The translations under genes were made by a program, and so were the position numbers. Of a stretch of DNA of 64,000 nt, positions 44,380-55,648 are shown piece by piece. The stretch spans positions 930,001 to 994,000 of the forward strand of contig OZ038528.1 of assembly GCA_964036665.1 (NCBI GenBank). Reading direction: 5' to 3'. The notes under the pieces are model-generated. The model was given only the letters and a program-made list of their open reading frames with translations, was not told the DNA's origin and searched no databases. Source of the DNA: Gordius sp. MW1. Its lineage: Eukaryota; Nematomorpha; Gordioida; Gordea; Gordiidae. Each line of letters starts with the position of its first letter. Position 1 is the stretch's first letter.

Positions 44380-45960
44380 AGCTTCTAATTCGATACTAAA
44401 CGCTAAAGGATAGGTCGGCGAGCGATAAACAGCATCAAAAATCGTCCGTACATTTGGGTGCAAAGAAGTTGCAAAAAGTCTTAAACATCGATTGCGAGAC
44501 GCTAATTAAAGACATAAGAGAAACAGCGATTGGAGTTCTAGGACAGACCAAAGGATGCAAAGCTATGAATAGGAAACTCTAGTTGTGGGACCAATCGATT
44601 AGAAATTTCATCTAAAGAAAAAATTATATAGACGGTGGAATAAATCCAAAAAGTCGGAGGATTAACAAGAGTATAGGGAAGCAAAGAGAGCCGAAAAAAG
44701 ACCGTTACAATAGCGAAGAATGCCGCGTACAGCGAGATGGCAAACATTGGATCATAAAGGGGTGTACAAATTGGCCAAGATAAGGGAGAAGAAAAGTCGC
44801 GATGTCGGAGTACTTAAAATAGTCAAAAACGAGAAGGGTCAAACCTTTTTCAAGCCGAGGTAAGTGCAAGGATGAATATTGCAAGTGACAAAGATTCCCC
44901 TGCCAATATCGGGACAAACATAGGTAAAGTGGAACTCTTTTAGAGGAGGAAGTAGGACATAAATGAACAATATGCAAAAAAGAAAATCTAATAACCCATG
45001 ATGCCGGGAAGAAGGAGTCACGATTATAAATCTCTTTAAGAAAATATTGTTAGAAGAGCGAATCATCAATGGAGAACTAGCTAGATTATACCTTTATTTA
45101 AAAGCATAGATGACCCTCATGGCGATTACAGAGGTATCAAGGTAATTTGCCACTTCTTAAAAATTATGGAAAGGGTCTTAGTAACATGGCTGAAAAACGA
45201 GGTGGAAATATCGGCTAACCAATTCTGATTTGTGGGCGGCAAATCCATCTACCCAATCTTCGCACTAAGACAAATGTTGGATAAATATAATGATAAGACA
45301 AGAGACCTACATATGATTTTGAGATGGAGAATTATGCCCCGTCCCTCGCAATTCAATATGATGTGCCCGAGAAGACAAAATATCCTTGACGAACTTCAAA
45401 TTCGTGCGTTAGGACGACAGGACTCTTAATCTTTTTGGGTTGAAATTGGATTACATCAAGGATTTAATATAATTAAGGACACAATGAGAGACAGCCATCG
45501 CCATTGTTGTTGCGCAATGCCCGGGAAAAGTTTTAAATGGCAATGTATATCCGGTGTAATGTGCGATAATAAAATGCCAATATGGTTGAAGAGCAAAGCT
45601 TACAAATCCATTGTATGACCGGTATCACCACAAACAAGCCATGGTGTACTAAGCTTGACGACGTGACGAATAAATTTCTCGTGACAAAAATGGGTATTCA
45701 ACCTATGAGGGACATGATTAACGAAAATTGCTAAGGTGGTATGGGCATATTCTAAAAAGGGAAACGAATGATGTAAATTAAAAAGTACTAGACATGGAGG
45801 TACGGGGGAAGAGAGGAAGAACATGAACGTGTTACGTGAAAAGGGCAAGTAGAAAAAGTTATGAAATAAAAGAAGATAAATAAAGACATGACCCTTAACC
45901 GATCAAGGTGGAAGAAACTTATCAAAAACCCCACGGCTATAGGATTAAATCCTTGATAAA
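44380..45960 (+). pseudogene. RTE-like LINE, heavily decayed
   Basis: Fragments in order: linker after the endonuclease (44,400-44,560); AKIREKKSRDVGVLKIVKNEK-like text (44,770-44,845); RT with GDYRGIKVI, LKIMERVLVTWLKNEVEISANQF, a TGA, FVGGKSIYPIFALRQMLDKY (45,122-45,290); and the C-terminal FLVTKMGIQPMRDMINEN, LRWYGHILKRETND and VLDMEVRGKRGR (45,670-45,830). Same family as the minus-strand remnant at 3,178-3,960, judged by MGIQPM.DMI and VLDMEV.GKRGR. Confidence 0.8.
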
Positions 45961-47301
45961 GAAGTAGAAGATTTAGATTAGGTCTTAATTTTTCACAAAT
46001 TATCAATCTTTTCCTCCCTATAGCATTACTGCCCCCCCCCCCCTAGCTCCAATCGTGGTTGCGGCCATGCCTTTCCATTTAACGTTTTAAACCTGATATA
46101 GGTAAGGGTATTAAATAGAAAGAGGGACTTTAATTCACTGAAATAATTCAACATTGATAAAATTAAATAGAGGTTTATATAACGTAAATAAGAAAATCTC
46201 AAATAGATTTAAGTTTATGCAAATTTTCCAGGGAAATTTCTAATAGAAAATTCACGTTTTTCCCATGAAAGTAGAAAAAATCCTGAGGAAAAATTCCCCT
46301 AAATATTTTATACTTTTAAGTATCAATTTTGTTTTTTATATTATTCTTAACTTACTAAAATACATCATTTTTGCTACTTGAAAATATCGCGCATCAGGAG
46401 AATTTACGATTTTACACATATTTTTACAAACACGACTCAGTTTAAACTGGCATACGTTTATTTTTTAAGCAGTATTAATTCATTCTTGAGTAAGGGCATG
46501 CTTTGAAATCCGTGAACACTCATTTTCTTACATTTTTTTGAAAAATATAGTTAAACCCTTATTTAATCACACACAGATAATAGGATGCAAATAACGGTCT
46601 CTAGTTTGAAAATAGGCTTTATTAATATATCAACATTATATTGCTAAATATTTATAATTAAAAGAATATTAAATTACAAAGTATAGTCAAATTTCTAGCT
46701 CATCCATATTTCGATTACTGGGATATGTAATTTAAGTAGGTGGCAATTTAAAGGTTAATTTTAATTTTGGAATGTTTATCCTCTGTAACGTAGTATAATT
46801 TTAAAAGACAAAGGTAAAAATATTTTATATAATATTTGTACATAAAATAAATACATATGGATTAGTCGATATCATTTATCTTCATTTATAGGTTTCAAGC
46901 TGATTATCAAAAGCTCCAATATTTTTAAAAATAAATCAAGATAAAACGATATATATTTGTGTTCAAATAAACACCTAGCATATTTGTTTGCTTTTGAATT
47001 ATTAATTGTGTGTAGATAATATGAAAAATATTGAAATTTCATATTCCTTAGCTTTAATACTAGTAAAGCGTTCGGTAATGATCTCTTTTTAAGTTTAGTT
47101 GAATTGAATTTTGAAAAAATTGTATTACTCTGTTTGTCACCAAGAAAAATCATGATATGTTAATAATTTTATTAAATAAAATTGGTTCATTAAATCATAA
47201 AATAAAAAGTAGACATAAAGTTTTGACAACTTACGTTAAAGAATTATAATTTTTTGAATATATAAACATAAGATAAAAGTTTCTTGAAAACTGCTGTTTA
47301 A
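45961..47301. other. AT-rich intergenic
   Basis: A C13-like tract at 46,031 followed by GCTCCAATCGTGGTTGCGGC CATGCC is another end of the G/C-tract family. Otherwise nothing found. Confidence 0.35.
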
Positions 47302-47309
47302 AGATTAAG

Positions 47310-47975
47310 CATAGACTAGATAGTCTGCTCGATTCAGTTGCAATTGACCAAAGAGCAAATAACAAATAAATGTCTACGAAAATGCATTTGTCGATTAAAA
47401 TGTGTGCATCTAATCCTAACACAAACCCTAACCTAAAACGCCGACCTAAAACACTAACCCTAACGTTTTCGTCTCTGTAAACTCCTCTCAAGGAGCATTT
47501 TCGTTAAATATTCATAGACATTCATAGATATTTGGTCAGTTAAACTTTGGTCGAATGCACCGATACGAGACTGCTCATGCCGTATGTTTCATATGGTAAA
47601 TTGTGTATCAACTTTTCCTCCATTTTGAAGACAACAACTGGTGTATTTTAACCACCTAATTTTGCGCTATAACAGTCAATTAACCTTCCTCACTAGTTTA
47701 TAAATTTGAACGAACTTCAATAAATATTATACAAACTATAGATGACGCTATATTATTAAAATTTCATCAAAGTTTTTACATTTTTAATTTTTATGTATTG
47801 TGCAAATGATATTTATTTTACAATGCTGTTTTACCCAATTCAATATTTTATTATTTACCGTTTTAAGATTATGTAATTTGCAAAAATTACTAATATCTAT
47901 ATAATCACCACTTTACCATGTTAACATAAATGCACACACAGTTTGTGCGTTGATGAGCAGTCTATCTAATCTATA
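47310..47975. mobile_element. Non-autonomous hAT-like element, 666 bp, 8-bp TSD
   Basis: Left end CATAGACTAGATAGTCTGCTCG; right end (reverse complement) TATAGATTAGATAGACTGCTCATC. Perfect 8-bp duplication AGATTAAG at 47,302-47,309 and 47,976-47,983. The interior has AACACAAACCCTAACCTAAA and ACACTAACCCTAACG (telomere-like) and no transposase. Same family as 49,574-49,855. Confidence 0.85.
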
Positions 47976-47983
47976 AGATTAAG

Positions 47984-48530
47984 TTAGAAATAATTATAAA
48001 ACATTTGTTAAACTTGTAATAAAAATATATTTTTCAACAAATAAACTCACTTTATATTCATGTTTTTAATATCCAACAAACTTCAGTTAAAAATTTTTGT
48101 ATTTATAAAATAGTCCACACTTCCTTATTTTCCCCGTTATTTCCCCAAAATTGCCATTTTCCCGGGAATTTTCTCTTAATCAATATTCTTGGATAAAACT
48201 CATCTATACGCACAATAAGTTTTAATTTTAATAGCGATATCTAAAATTAATACACTTCAATGATTAATTTTCATTTTTAATTATACTTAAAATTATAATT
48301 GATATTAAACTGCCTTAATTATTGAATACAAAACCTTAAACACAATTATTTTTTGGTTTAAGATGAATTTGTTAAAATTAATTGATAAGAAATAATTTTA
48401 TAGCGAGACATAATTATATGTAGCAACTAAATGACTGCTTTATTAAATGGAGATATTATGAATAAATGATTGGGACCTCTAGTTGCATATAGCAATCGGA
48501 TTATTTGAATTTTGTTTAAGTAATATACAC
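47984..48530. other. AT-rich 5' flank of the GPCR pseudogene
   Basis: No repeat recognised. Any promoter of the dead receptor would have been here. Confidence 0.35.
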
Positions 48531-50043
48531 ATGGCGTGTAAAATAAAAACTATGAGCATTTTTGATTCGTCAGGATCATTTTTGATAAAAACAAATGGAA
48601 CATACGGCGTTAACAAGCCTATCCTATTTGTCATTATATCCCTGACCGGCGCATTAATAGGTCTAACAGGAGATGCCATTTTATTATGGGCCATATCCCC
48701 ATATTCAGGTCGTTGATCTAAGGGCTTCAAGCACAAATATCACATCAAATGTATAATCATAGCCATCACTTTAGCAAGCTTTACCCTATGCGCCATGCTC
48801 TTGCTATGGCCTACCTATCAAGTGCCAAACATTATTTACCATTAACTACTATAATTTTGCTATGTGGTTGGAAAAATAGAATGGGTCCTGGATGAAAGTA
48901 TAATCAATTTTGCTAACTACATCATCGCCCTATTGTCTATGGATGCGTTGATAGCGATTAAATATCCCTTTAACTATCGCTCAGCTCAAAGCATCATTAG
49001 GAATCTAATGACGGGTCTAGCTATATTTTGTACTCTTATAAATATTCCATTCGTGATACTTTTTAAAGTATTGCAGATCGATGTTGATCAGTCATCTAAC
49101 AGATTGATTAATAAAAAAAAACGAGCCCATAAATTGCATAGCAATTAAAATATACAATTATAATACAATGCAACGACTAAGGTTTTTACAAGTGTATTCT
49201 TATTTGCAAATTATATGTTGCTACGTAATACCTTGCGCCGCCACTGATATCAATCTATAATTAATACGATCAGTATGGAAGTTTTGTAAAAGGGAAAAGA
49301 ATGTGCGATATTACGTTTAAACAAACGAAACAACCTACAACCCTATTTCCAATGTTGGATAAAAACCTTTAAAAAATTGGGCTTAGGTATTAATCAAGTT
49401 GGACAATCCACGGTTAACACGGTATTCAAGCAAGATTTACAAATGAACCTGTCTTCAAAAGCTAATACCATGACACAAGGTGATCTGTTGATGGCAGCCC
49501 TTATAAATATATACGTAATCAGTGGCACTCTTACTCTATTAACTTTGATATCCACCATCCCATGACTTATACTCATAGACTAAAAGACTGCTCACCCCCT
49601 TTTAAAAAGTGTTCCACATTTTGGCATCCATTGTGAAAAGTGAAACATGAATTTTGGCCAACTCATATGATTTGATGAATTTTTAAAATCGCTATAATGA
49701 TTAAAATGGGTTGTTTCATGTTATAAGATCAATGATTATTGTACGATACAATCAATCGCTATACAAACTCTACTTCACTTATCCAAATGGCGATCGTTTT
49801 TTGCAACACTTTTGATGCGTGAATATATAAGAGATGAGCAGTCTATTAGTCTATGCTTATACTCATATTTATTCATGAATCTTATCGGCTAAGTTATTAC
49901 TTTCAAGAGTCTAAAGCATGGCTTCATGATGTTTCCTTTGGTTTATTATACGTAAAATTTTTCCTTTTCCCATATCTTCTTCTAAACACCAATTGACATT
50001 TTAGGAAGCACGTGAAAACATATTTAACAAAGCGATGCAATAA
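48531..50043 (+). pseudogene. GPCR pseudogene, paralogue of the gene at 40,131
   Basis: Homologous to the intact receptor over TM1-TM7: LLWAISPYSG (TM1 end), HIKCIIIAITLASFTLCAML (TM2), VGKIEWVLDESIINFANYI and SMDALIAIKYPFNYRSAQS (TM3/loop 2), CCYVIP (TM5), GTLTLLTLISTIP (TM6), and LLYVKFFLFPYLLLNTN (TM7, 49,940-50,000). Lesions: TGA where the intact gene has Trp (48,714-48,716; 49,563-49,565), TAA codons near 48,842-48,852 and 49,256-49,258, a small insertion at about 49,108-49,170 containing a family A tail (CGAGCCCATAAATTGCATAG), loss of much of loop 2/TM5, a late stop after NTN, and the MITE at 49,574-49,855. Clearly dead, yet still readable, so recent. Confidence 0.9.
49574..49855. mobile_element. 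hAT-like MITE (282 bp) inserted in the GPCR pseudogene
   Basis: Left end CATAGACTAAAAGACTGCTC; right end (reverse complement) CATAGACTAATAGACTGCTC. Perfect 8-bp duplication CTTATACT at 49,566-49,573 and 49,856-49,863. Removing the element and one duplicate rejoins the TM6 reading frame (LIL...IFIH), which confirms the boundaries. Confidence 0.92.
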
Positions 50044-51225
50044 TCACCACAAATATTTAGGCACAAAACCTATAGGACTAATTGTTAATGTTTTCCTAAT
50101 ATTTACGATTCTTAACTTTTTAATTTGTTTATCTCACTTTCCCAAAATATGTAATTCTCTTTACCAATAAATTAATTTATATATTTACTTTGAGATTATA
50201 TATTTTTATATATAATAAAGTAAACACATCGGTATCTTGCATCTTACGAAACCTATTCAAAAGATAAATTACTTATTACTTATTTCAAGTTTAGGCAAAT
50301 TGATAGGAATTCATAAAGCCGTAAAAGTTGGTTTTTTTAACAATCATATTTTAGCCATTTACCTTTAATTGAGGTTTATTATAAATCGTATGAGGATGAA
50401 TATTATCAAAAAGTTATATTCCCATAAGTCATTGATTCTTTTTTATGCACATTTCACAACCATATGTGTAGTTAAAACATGTATGAATTTTATATTCGTC
50501 GATATATTTTTTTTGTATACATTGATCACATATATTACTTCACTTGTAAACAATATATTAATTACAAAAGATTGGCCGTAAATAATTACATTTATCATAA
50601 AATGTGACTTTAATAGAGATGTTAATAAAACTTGATACCTTCTCCAAAGAAATTGTTTATAAATGCCAAATTGTATGAAAATTTATAGCAAATTCTTTTA
50701 TCTCAGTGGGGTAGCTAGCATATGGCTCTTGGGGGCCGAACTTAAAGTTCACCCCTGTAGGGAGGGGCCAAGGGTGGTTTTAAAAAATTTAATAGCCATT
50801 TGTCCCACTTGATAATTAGCTATTTATTTGTGTATTTATTTTTCAAAATTCATTTAAACTTTTGTCATTTTAAGTCCATATCAATATTATGTTCCCAAAT
50901 CTTGGATACCCTCTTAAATTCGTCCAGAGGTCAGATTTGTTTAAAATTTTCAGCTCGAACTCGGCCCGGTGTAGGGTGTCAGCACTGAGCGTGCTAACAC
51001 TAATCACCCCTTTTGATTGGGTGGAAGCATAATTTCATTTTCGCATGCTCTCCCTTCAATGGGATTGGGTAGAGGCGGGTTAGAGGAGCCCATAGACTGA
51101 CTGCTCGTTATACGTACACACCTACCGAAAAAGTGATGCCAATTTTGACCGCCATTTGTAAGTACTACAACGAGAGAGTCTATTCTAACGTTATTATGGG
51201 ATTCTATATCTCTCTATTTTTTACC
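50044..51225. other. Intergenic, short fragments
   Basis: 50,705-50,780 (GTGGGGTAGCTAGCATATGG...GGGAGGGGCCAAGG) is a G/C-tract family end. 51,088-51,110 (CATAGACTGACTGCTCGTTA) resembles one end of the hAT-like MITEs above, without a matching second end. No gene seen. Confidence 0.4.
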
Positions 51226-51495
51226 CTCTTTCTCACCTGGGAGGGGGGGGGATGGGTGTTTTGCCCCCCCCCCATTTTTTCCCCCTCTTTCTAACCCGGG
51301 GGGGGGGCCCAATTTTTTACCCTTTTTCTGATGCGAGGGAGAGGGGGGGGCAGGGGGGTGTTTTGCCCCCCTTCCCTTATTTTTTACCCTCTTTCTCAAC
51401 CGAGGGGGGGGGGGGGCATGGGGGGTGTTTTGCCCCCCCCCCCCTAATTTTTTACCCTCTTTCTGATGCCGGGGAAAGGGGGGGGGGGTGAAGCC
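51226..51495. repeat. Tandem repeat of G-tract/C-tract units, ~4 copies
   Basis: Units of about 65-85 bp: TTTTTTACCCTCTTTCT(cac or gat)..., a G7-G13 tract, GGTGTTTTGCCCCCCCCCC. Starts near 51,217, 51,276, 51,317, 51,389 and 51,449. Flanking text at 51,595-51,640 (GGGCTTTCCGGCCCCCCCGG, AAAGAGGGTAAAT) looks like an inverted end. Potential for G-quadruplex and hairpin structures. Confidence 0.75.
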
Positions 51496-53780
51496 AATTT
51501 TTAAAAAAAAAATATAAATTTCAATAGAAAATGCTGATTATGACATTTGTCACGACGGTGACCGCAAAAATTCACAAAAATATTTTGAAAGGGTTAAAAA
51601 GGGCTTTCCGGCCCCCCCGGGTGACAAAGAGGGTAAATGGACATTTTTATTTGTTGATCTTTGAAAATAAGTAATGATAAGGCATTTTTAATTGTACTGA
51701 ATCATAATTGAGCATGATTTTTAATATTGACACCCGGCTGTAAAATATAATTTTACAAATAGATAGTTTGCAACAAGTATTCGTGACAATTGCCATAATT
51801 GTCGTTTATGAAGTCAAATATATTCTTTTGACGAAAATTGATTTTTTATGTATGAACATAATACGGAAGATTAATGCATTTTTTTAAAAACCCATTTTAA
51901 TTAAACGATAATTTTTTAACATAAAATCAAATCCCCCTTTGGCCTACTCCACTGATATATACAATTTTTATAAAACTTTTTTGAAATTCTAATTTATCAA
52001 AAAAATTTAAAAACCCTGCCGTTGGCAATCATCCTTAGATTTATAAATTAGTTTGGTTATTTGATCAAGTGGTTATAAATTTATATTATAATTAGTAGGA
52101 TCCCCAAAATTTTCCCCTGTGTGACTAATTAAGCTCTTAACAAATATAACCTTAAATTTATGGTTTAATTAATAAGATCATATAAAATATGATTAAAACT
52201 ATCAATCTAGAAAAATTGGCAAACAGGAAAAATAGAGGTGTTCAAATTTAAGGAAATATGACCCTCTACCTATTGAGACAGAATAGTTTATATTGTGTTT
52301 ATTCCATTTTTTATTATTTTTTAACTTTATTTTAATTCTTTATATACATCATAGAAGGTTAGATTTAAGAATATGAAAAAATTATACATGTAGTATCTTA
52401 AAAAAGAAACTTAGGGCTTTAGTAATTGTAAATTGTGTAAAAACTGACATTCCTACACATAATAATTCTCAAATTTCAATTGTTTTTGATTAATTAATAT
52501 AATTACTATGTACAAACACATTAAACTAATTTTTAATGTTCATTTATTTTGGACGAGTTAATAGGATGTTACATTTAAATTTATATGAAGTTTTCAGGCA
52601 ACGTTTTATCAAAGATATAAATTGCACTTTTCATTAAACATTTTATAAATTATTGTGAGTAGCAATATTTAAGCAAATGGGGCCTTTAAAATCACAAAGA
52701 AAAATAAGCATGTTAGAATAAGAATAAAGTTGCCATTTTTGGGTAATTTTGAAATTTGAATATCACATAAAATGAAATGTATATAAAAAACTCCTCCACA
52801 AACTGGTTGAGATTAATGGTTTTAATAATAAATTTTAAAATAATAAATTTTTTTTGTTCATGTTAAAGATAGGATCCTGGAAGACCCCGGGCATCACAAT
52901 TTGTATCTCAAAAACTGATTAGTAAAAACAAGCCATATTTTGCAGAGATAATCTATGATACATTTTATTAAGCTGAAATAACAAAATCACATCATCCACT
53001 AACTTATTTTGTACAAAATTCTTAAGCGGTTTAGAGTCAAAATGACCCCACACGGAGTGTTAAATTATATTGATTTCATCCCCCTTACAGGACATAATAA
53101 ATTAATCTTATAAAGGAGGATAGTACATTTATATAATATGCTAGACCCGGCAAACGTTGTTTTGCCATTTATCCAGGTATATTAGCAGAATATATATCAT
53201 CTTATAGATAAATTTCAATTGATTAAGAATATATCAAATATAATTGGTAAGTGTTTATTATGCAAAAATTTTTAAACAAATAGTTAAAGAGGGTCCAAGG
53301 CCCAGGCCCACTTTAATTTATTTAGCCAAGCAGGAGGGGACACGACCGTCCTATAATAATAATAATTGACGTAAAAAATAAGCAAAAAAATAACTCTGAT
53401 TTAACATGGGCGTACGCAGGTTCTGAATTAGGGTGAGGCGGAATTAAAAAAAAAATTTCCTGACACCAAAAAAAAGGTCTCGACATCCAAAAATTGTCCT
53501 TGCCAAAATTTTCCTGAGAGCAAAAAAAAGGTCATCGACTATCCAAAATTTTGGCAGTGGCTAATTAAGAAAGGGCAGTGACTAAATGGGGGGGGGGGCA
53601 AAACATAATTTTTTTTTAATTTTTAAGGTTTTTTGTATTGCAAAATTTTTTTATTTTAATTAGGGGGGGGGGCGCACATGTAATTTAATGTTTTAAATAG
53701 TAAAAAGTTTCAATTTTCCGCAGCATATGACTACATTTATCACAACACTACCTACACGCATGCTGCACATGCACACACAT
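51496..53780. other. AT-rich intergenic
   Basis: Nothing coding. 52,340-52,390 (TACATCATAGAAGGTTAGAT TTAAGAATATG) resembles 11,440-11,470 and 14,880-14,910 in the palindrome arms, as do 52,095-52,150 and 52,180-52,260, so a diverged relative of the palindrome arm seems to lie at about 52,090-52,420. G-tract family piece GGGCGTACGCAGGTTCTGAA at 53,409. Confidence 0.4.
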
Positions 53781-53784
53781 AGTT

Positions 53785-54015
53785 TCATTTAGATACGCAG
53801 TACGTCATGAGGTTGCGTTTGATTGACATTTTAATAAACGTATAAAACAAAATATCTTGAAAACTACTGGACCAATTGGCTCGAACAAATCTTAAAACAT
53901 GCTCCGGAGTGACAGGAATAAAGTGTGAAATTTTGAGCCAAATCGGTCCGGTAGTTTTCCAAAATTGGTGGCGGCATACACACAAACATACATAGTTTCA
54001 TTCTTATATAAGATA
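53785..54015 (-). repeat. Dispersed repeat with AAAACTACTGGACC core, copy 1
   Basis: TTGAAAACTACTGGACCAATTGGCTCGAACAAATCTTAAAACATGC..., GTGAAATTTTGAGCCAAATC, GTAGTTTTCCAAAATTGGTG, CATACACACAAACATACATA, ATATAAGATA. The core pairs with itself (AAACTACTGGACC...GGTCCGGTAGTTTT). Copy 2 lies 500 bp downstream. Confidence 0.75.
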
Positions 54016-54289
54016 TTGGGGAAGAGCATATTAATACTTATTAATTGCTATGCAATTAATTTATGGTAAAGTTTAGCATAAGCCTTAAAGAAATGTGACT
54101 GAGTTTTAAATGTAATTTAAGTTTCTTCTACAAAATAAATGCATAGCATAACCATGACATAAAATACTTTGTAGAATCTAATGTTTATATTCCTCTGGTT
54201 CATTCATATGGTAACGGGTCTGACCTGATTTAAAATGAAAGAAAATTTTTATGCAGCAATAAAACATTTAAGCTTCATATACTATACGT

Positions 54290-54527
54290 CATTATTAAGT
54301 GCTAAAACGTATAAAACAACGTATAAAATAAAAAAACGTGACCCCTCAAAAACTACTGGACCGATTTGGCTCGAACAAATCTTAAAACATGCTCCGGAGT
54401 ATGGGGAATAAACTGTGAAATTTTGATCCAAATCGGTTTGTAGTTTTCCAAATTTGGTGGTGGCATACACACAAACAAACAAACACACACACATAGTTTC
54501 ATTTTTATATATAAGATAACCTAAGGG
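54290..54527 (-). repeat. Dispersed repeat with AAAACTACTGGACC core, copy 2
   Basis: The same order as 53,785-54,015, ~90% alike by eye, with an expanded CAAACAAACACACACACA stretch. Direct orientation relative to copy 1. Confidence 0.75.
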
Positions 54528-54569
54528 CTTCTTCCTTTATTGGGTAGATGTCGCATTTTGTTACATATA

Positions 54570-55226
54570 TGTGGTAGTTGAAGTTACTTTTTTTTTATGC
54601 TTATTCAAATGAGTATTATTATAGAGGTTAGAGATAAATTAATAAAGGTATAGTGTATTTCGTTATGTAAATAGACGTGCACTAAGTAGATGCAGACGTC
54701 GAACGGTACGCTAATGTATTTCGTTATGTAAATAGACGTGCACTAAGTAGATGCAGACGTCGAACGGTACGCTAATGTATTTCGACGTGCACTAAGTAGA
54801 TGCAGACGTCGAACGGTACGCTAATGTATTTCGTTATGTAAATAGACGTGCACTAAGTAGATGCAGACGTCGAACGGTCGGCATTCCTCATGCAAATTGA
54901 GAGGAGCCTCGACTGTGTTATAAGGCTGAATTTTACATTGCATGTTAATCACATTTTACTTTTGTCTCTGGGTAGTAACCGCTATTGACCATCAAGAGCC
55001 AAAGATCCCGCGAACCAATTTCTCCACGTAGACAACACCCGTTATAGTCAATTAGTTTCACGGAGTTTTACTCACGACCATCGTGCAACCCCATATAACA
55101 TTATTACTCAATCGATATTTTATTTGTCTTAATTATAACCCACGTTCGTCCGATATTATTTATACTAGTTATTGATACCAATAAAAGGTTGTCGTCTGGA
55201 TATTACAGTGTATTGGGGTTATAAAA
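54570..55226 (+). repeat. 5' LTR with 61-bp internal tandem repeats
   Basis: Starts TGTGGTAGTTGAAGTTAC, ends GGGGTTATAAAA. Contains four units of TGTATTTCGTTATGTAAATA, GACGTGCACTAAGTAGATGC, AGACGTCGAACGG (starts 54,654, 54,715, 54,776, 54,825; the third lacks 12 nt). GACGTC/GACGTGCAC repeats are candidate enhancer sites. CCAATAAAAGG near 55,180 may serve as TATA or polyadenylation signal. Confidence 0.95.
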
Positions 55227-55227
55227 T

Positions 55228-55245
55228 TGGTAGCACGAGGCTGAG
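55228..55245 (+). other. Primer binding site
   Basis: TGGTAGCACGAGGCTGAG begins one base after the 5' LTR. It is complementary to a tRNA 3' end finishing ...GTGCTACCA. I cannot name the tRNA from memory. Confidence 0.75.
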
Positions 55246-55373
55246 AAGATATACCCACGCATAGAGGCGGATAACGGAATTTCTTTTAAAGATCTCAACC
55301 TTCAATCCCGATACACAGAAATCAAGGCATTAGACCTTGGATTGTTCGTACAAGACAAAAGAAAAAGGACAAC

Positions 55374-55639
55374 GTAAGTTTTTAATTTTTATTTTTAATA
55401 ATGGAAAAATCTTTATTAGTTATTATAATATTAATATTAATTTTCATGATGAGTCTGTATAGTCCTGCATTTAGGTGGACATTAATTAAATTATTGATGT
55501 CAACGCTGTAAATTTAATTTCTTTTTCGATCACGTATCTTATTTTTATAATCGTGTTGGATATAGTCCTTCATTTGGTTAAACATTAATTAAATTGTTCA
55601 GATCACGCTAAAAAATTTGATTTCTTTCACTGATCTTAG
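55374..55639 (+). other. Possible leader intron with hydrophobic micro-ORF
   Basis: A consensus donor AAC|GTAAGT (55,374) and an acceptor CACTGATCTTAG (ends 55,639) bracket 266 bp directly before the gag ATG at 55,649. Inside is a 36-codon frame (55,401-55,511) starting MEKSLLVIIILILIFMM, a likely membrane segment. Its second half (YSPAFRWTLIKLL) is repeated in decayed form at 55,555-55,605 (YSPSFG*TLIKLF). Confidence 0.5.
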
Positions 55640-55648
55640 TTTTATATC

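Noticed and set aside
44538-45069. Minus-strand ORFs of 69-90 codons
   Set aside because: Antisense shadows of the decayed LINE on the plus strand.
46872-47153. Minus-strand 93-codon ORF
   Set aside because: Low-complexity K/L/I/N composition expected of AT-rich DNA; no motif, no neighbouring exons.
18518-49565. Nuclear genetic code change UGA=Trp
   Set aside because: All cases lie in mobile elements or a pseudogene with other lesions, and the C1orf74-like gene ends in TGA. Mutation bias is the simpler explanation.
51088-51190. Third hAT-like MITE copy
   Set aside because: CATAGACTGACTGCTCG matches one end, but the partner (GAGAGTCTATTCTAA) is poor and no 8-bp duplication was found.
51214-51491. 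Proline/glycine-rich ORFs on both strands
   Set aside because: Products of G- and C-tract tandem repeats, not genes.
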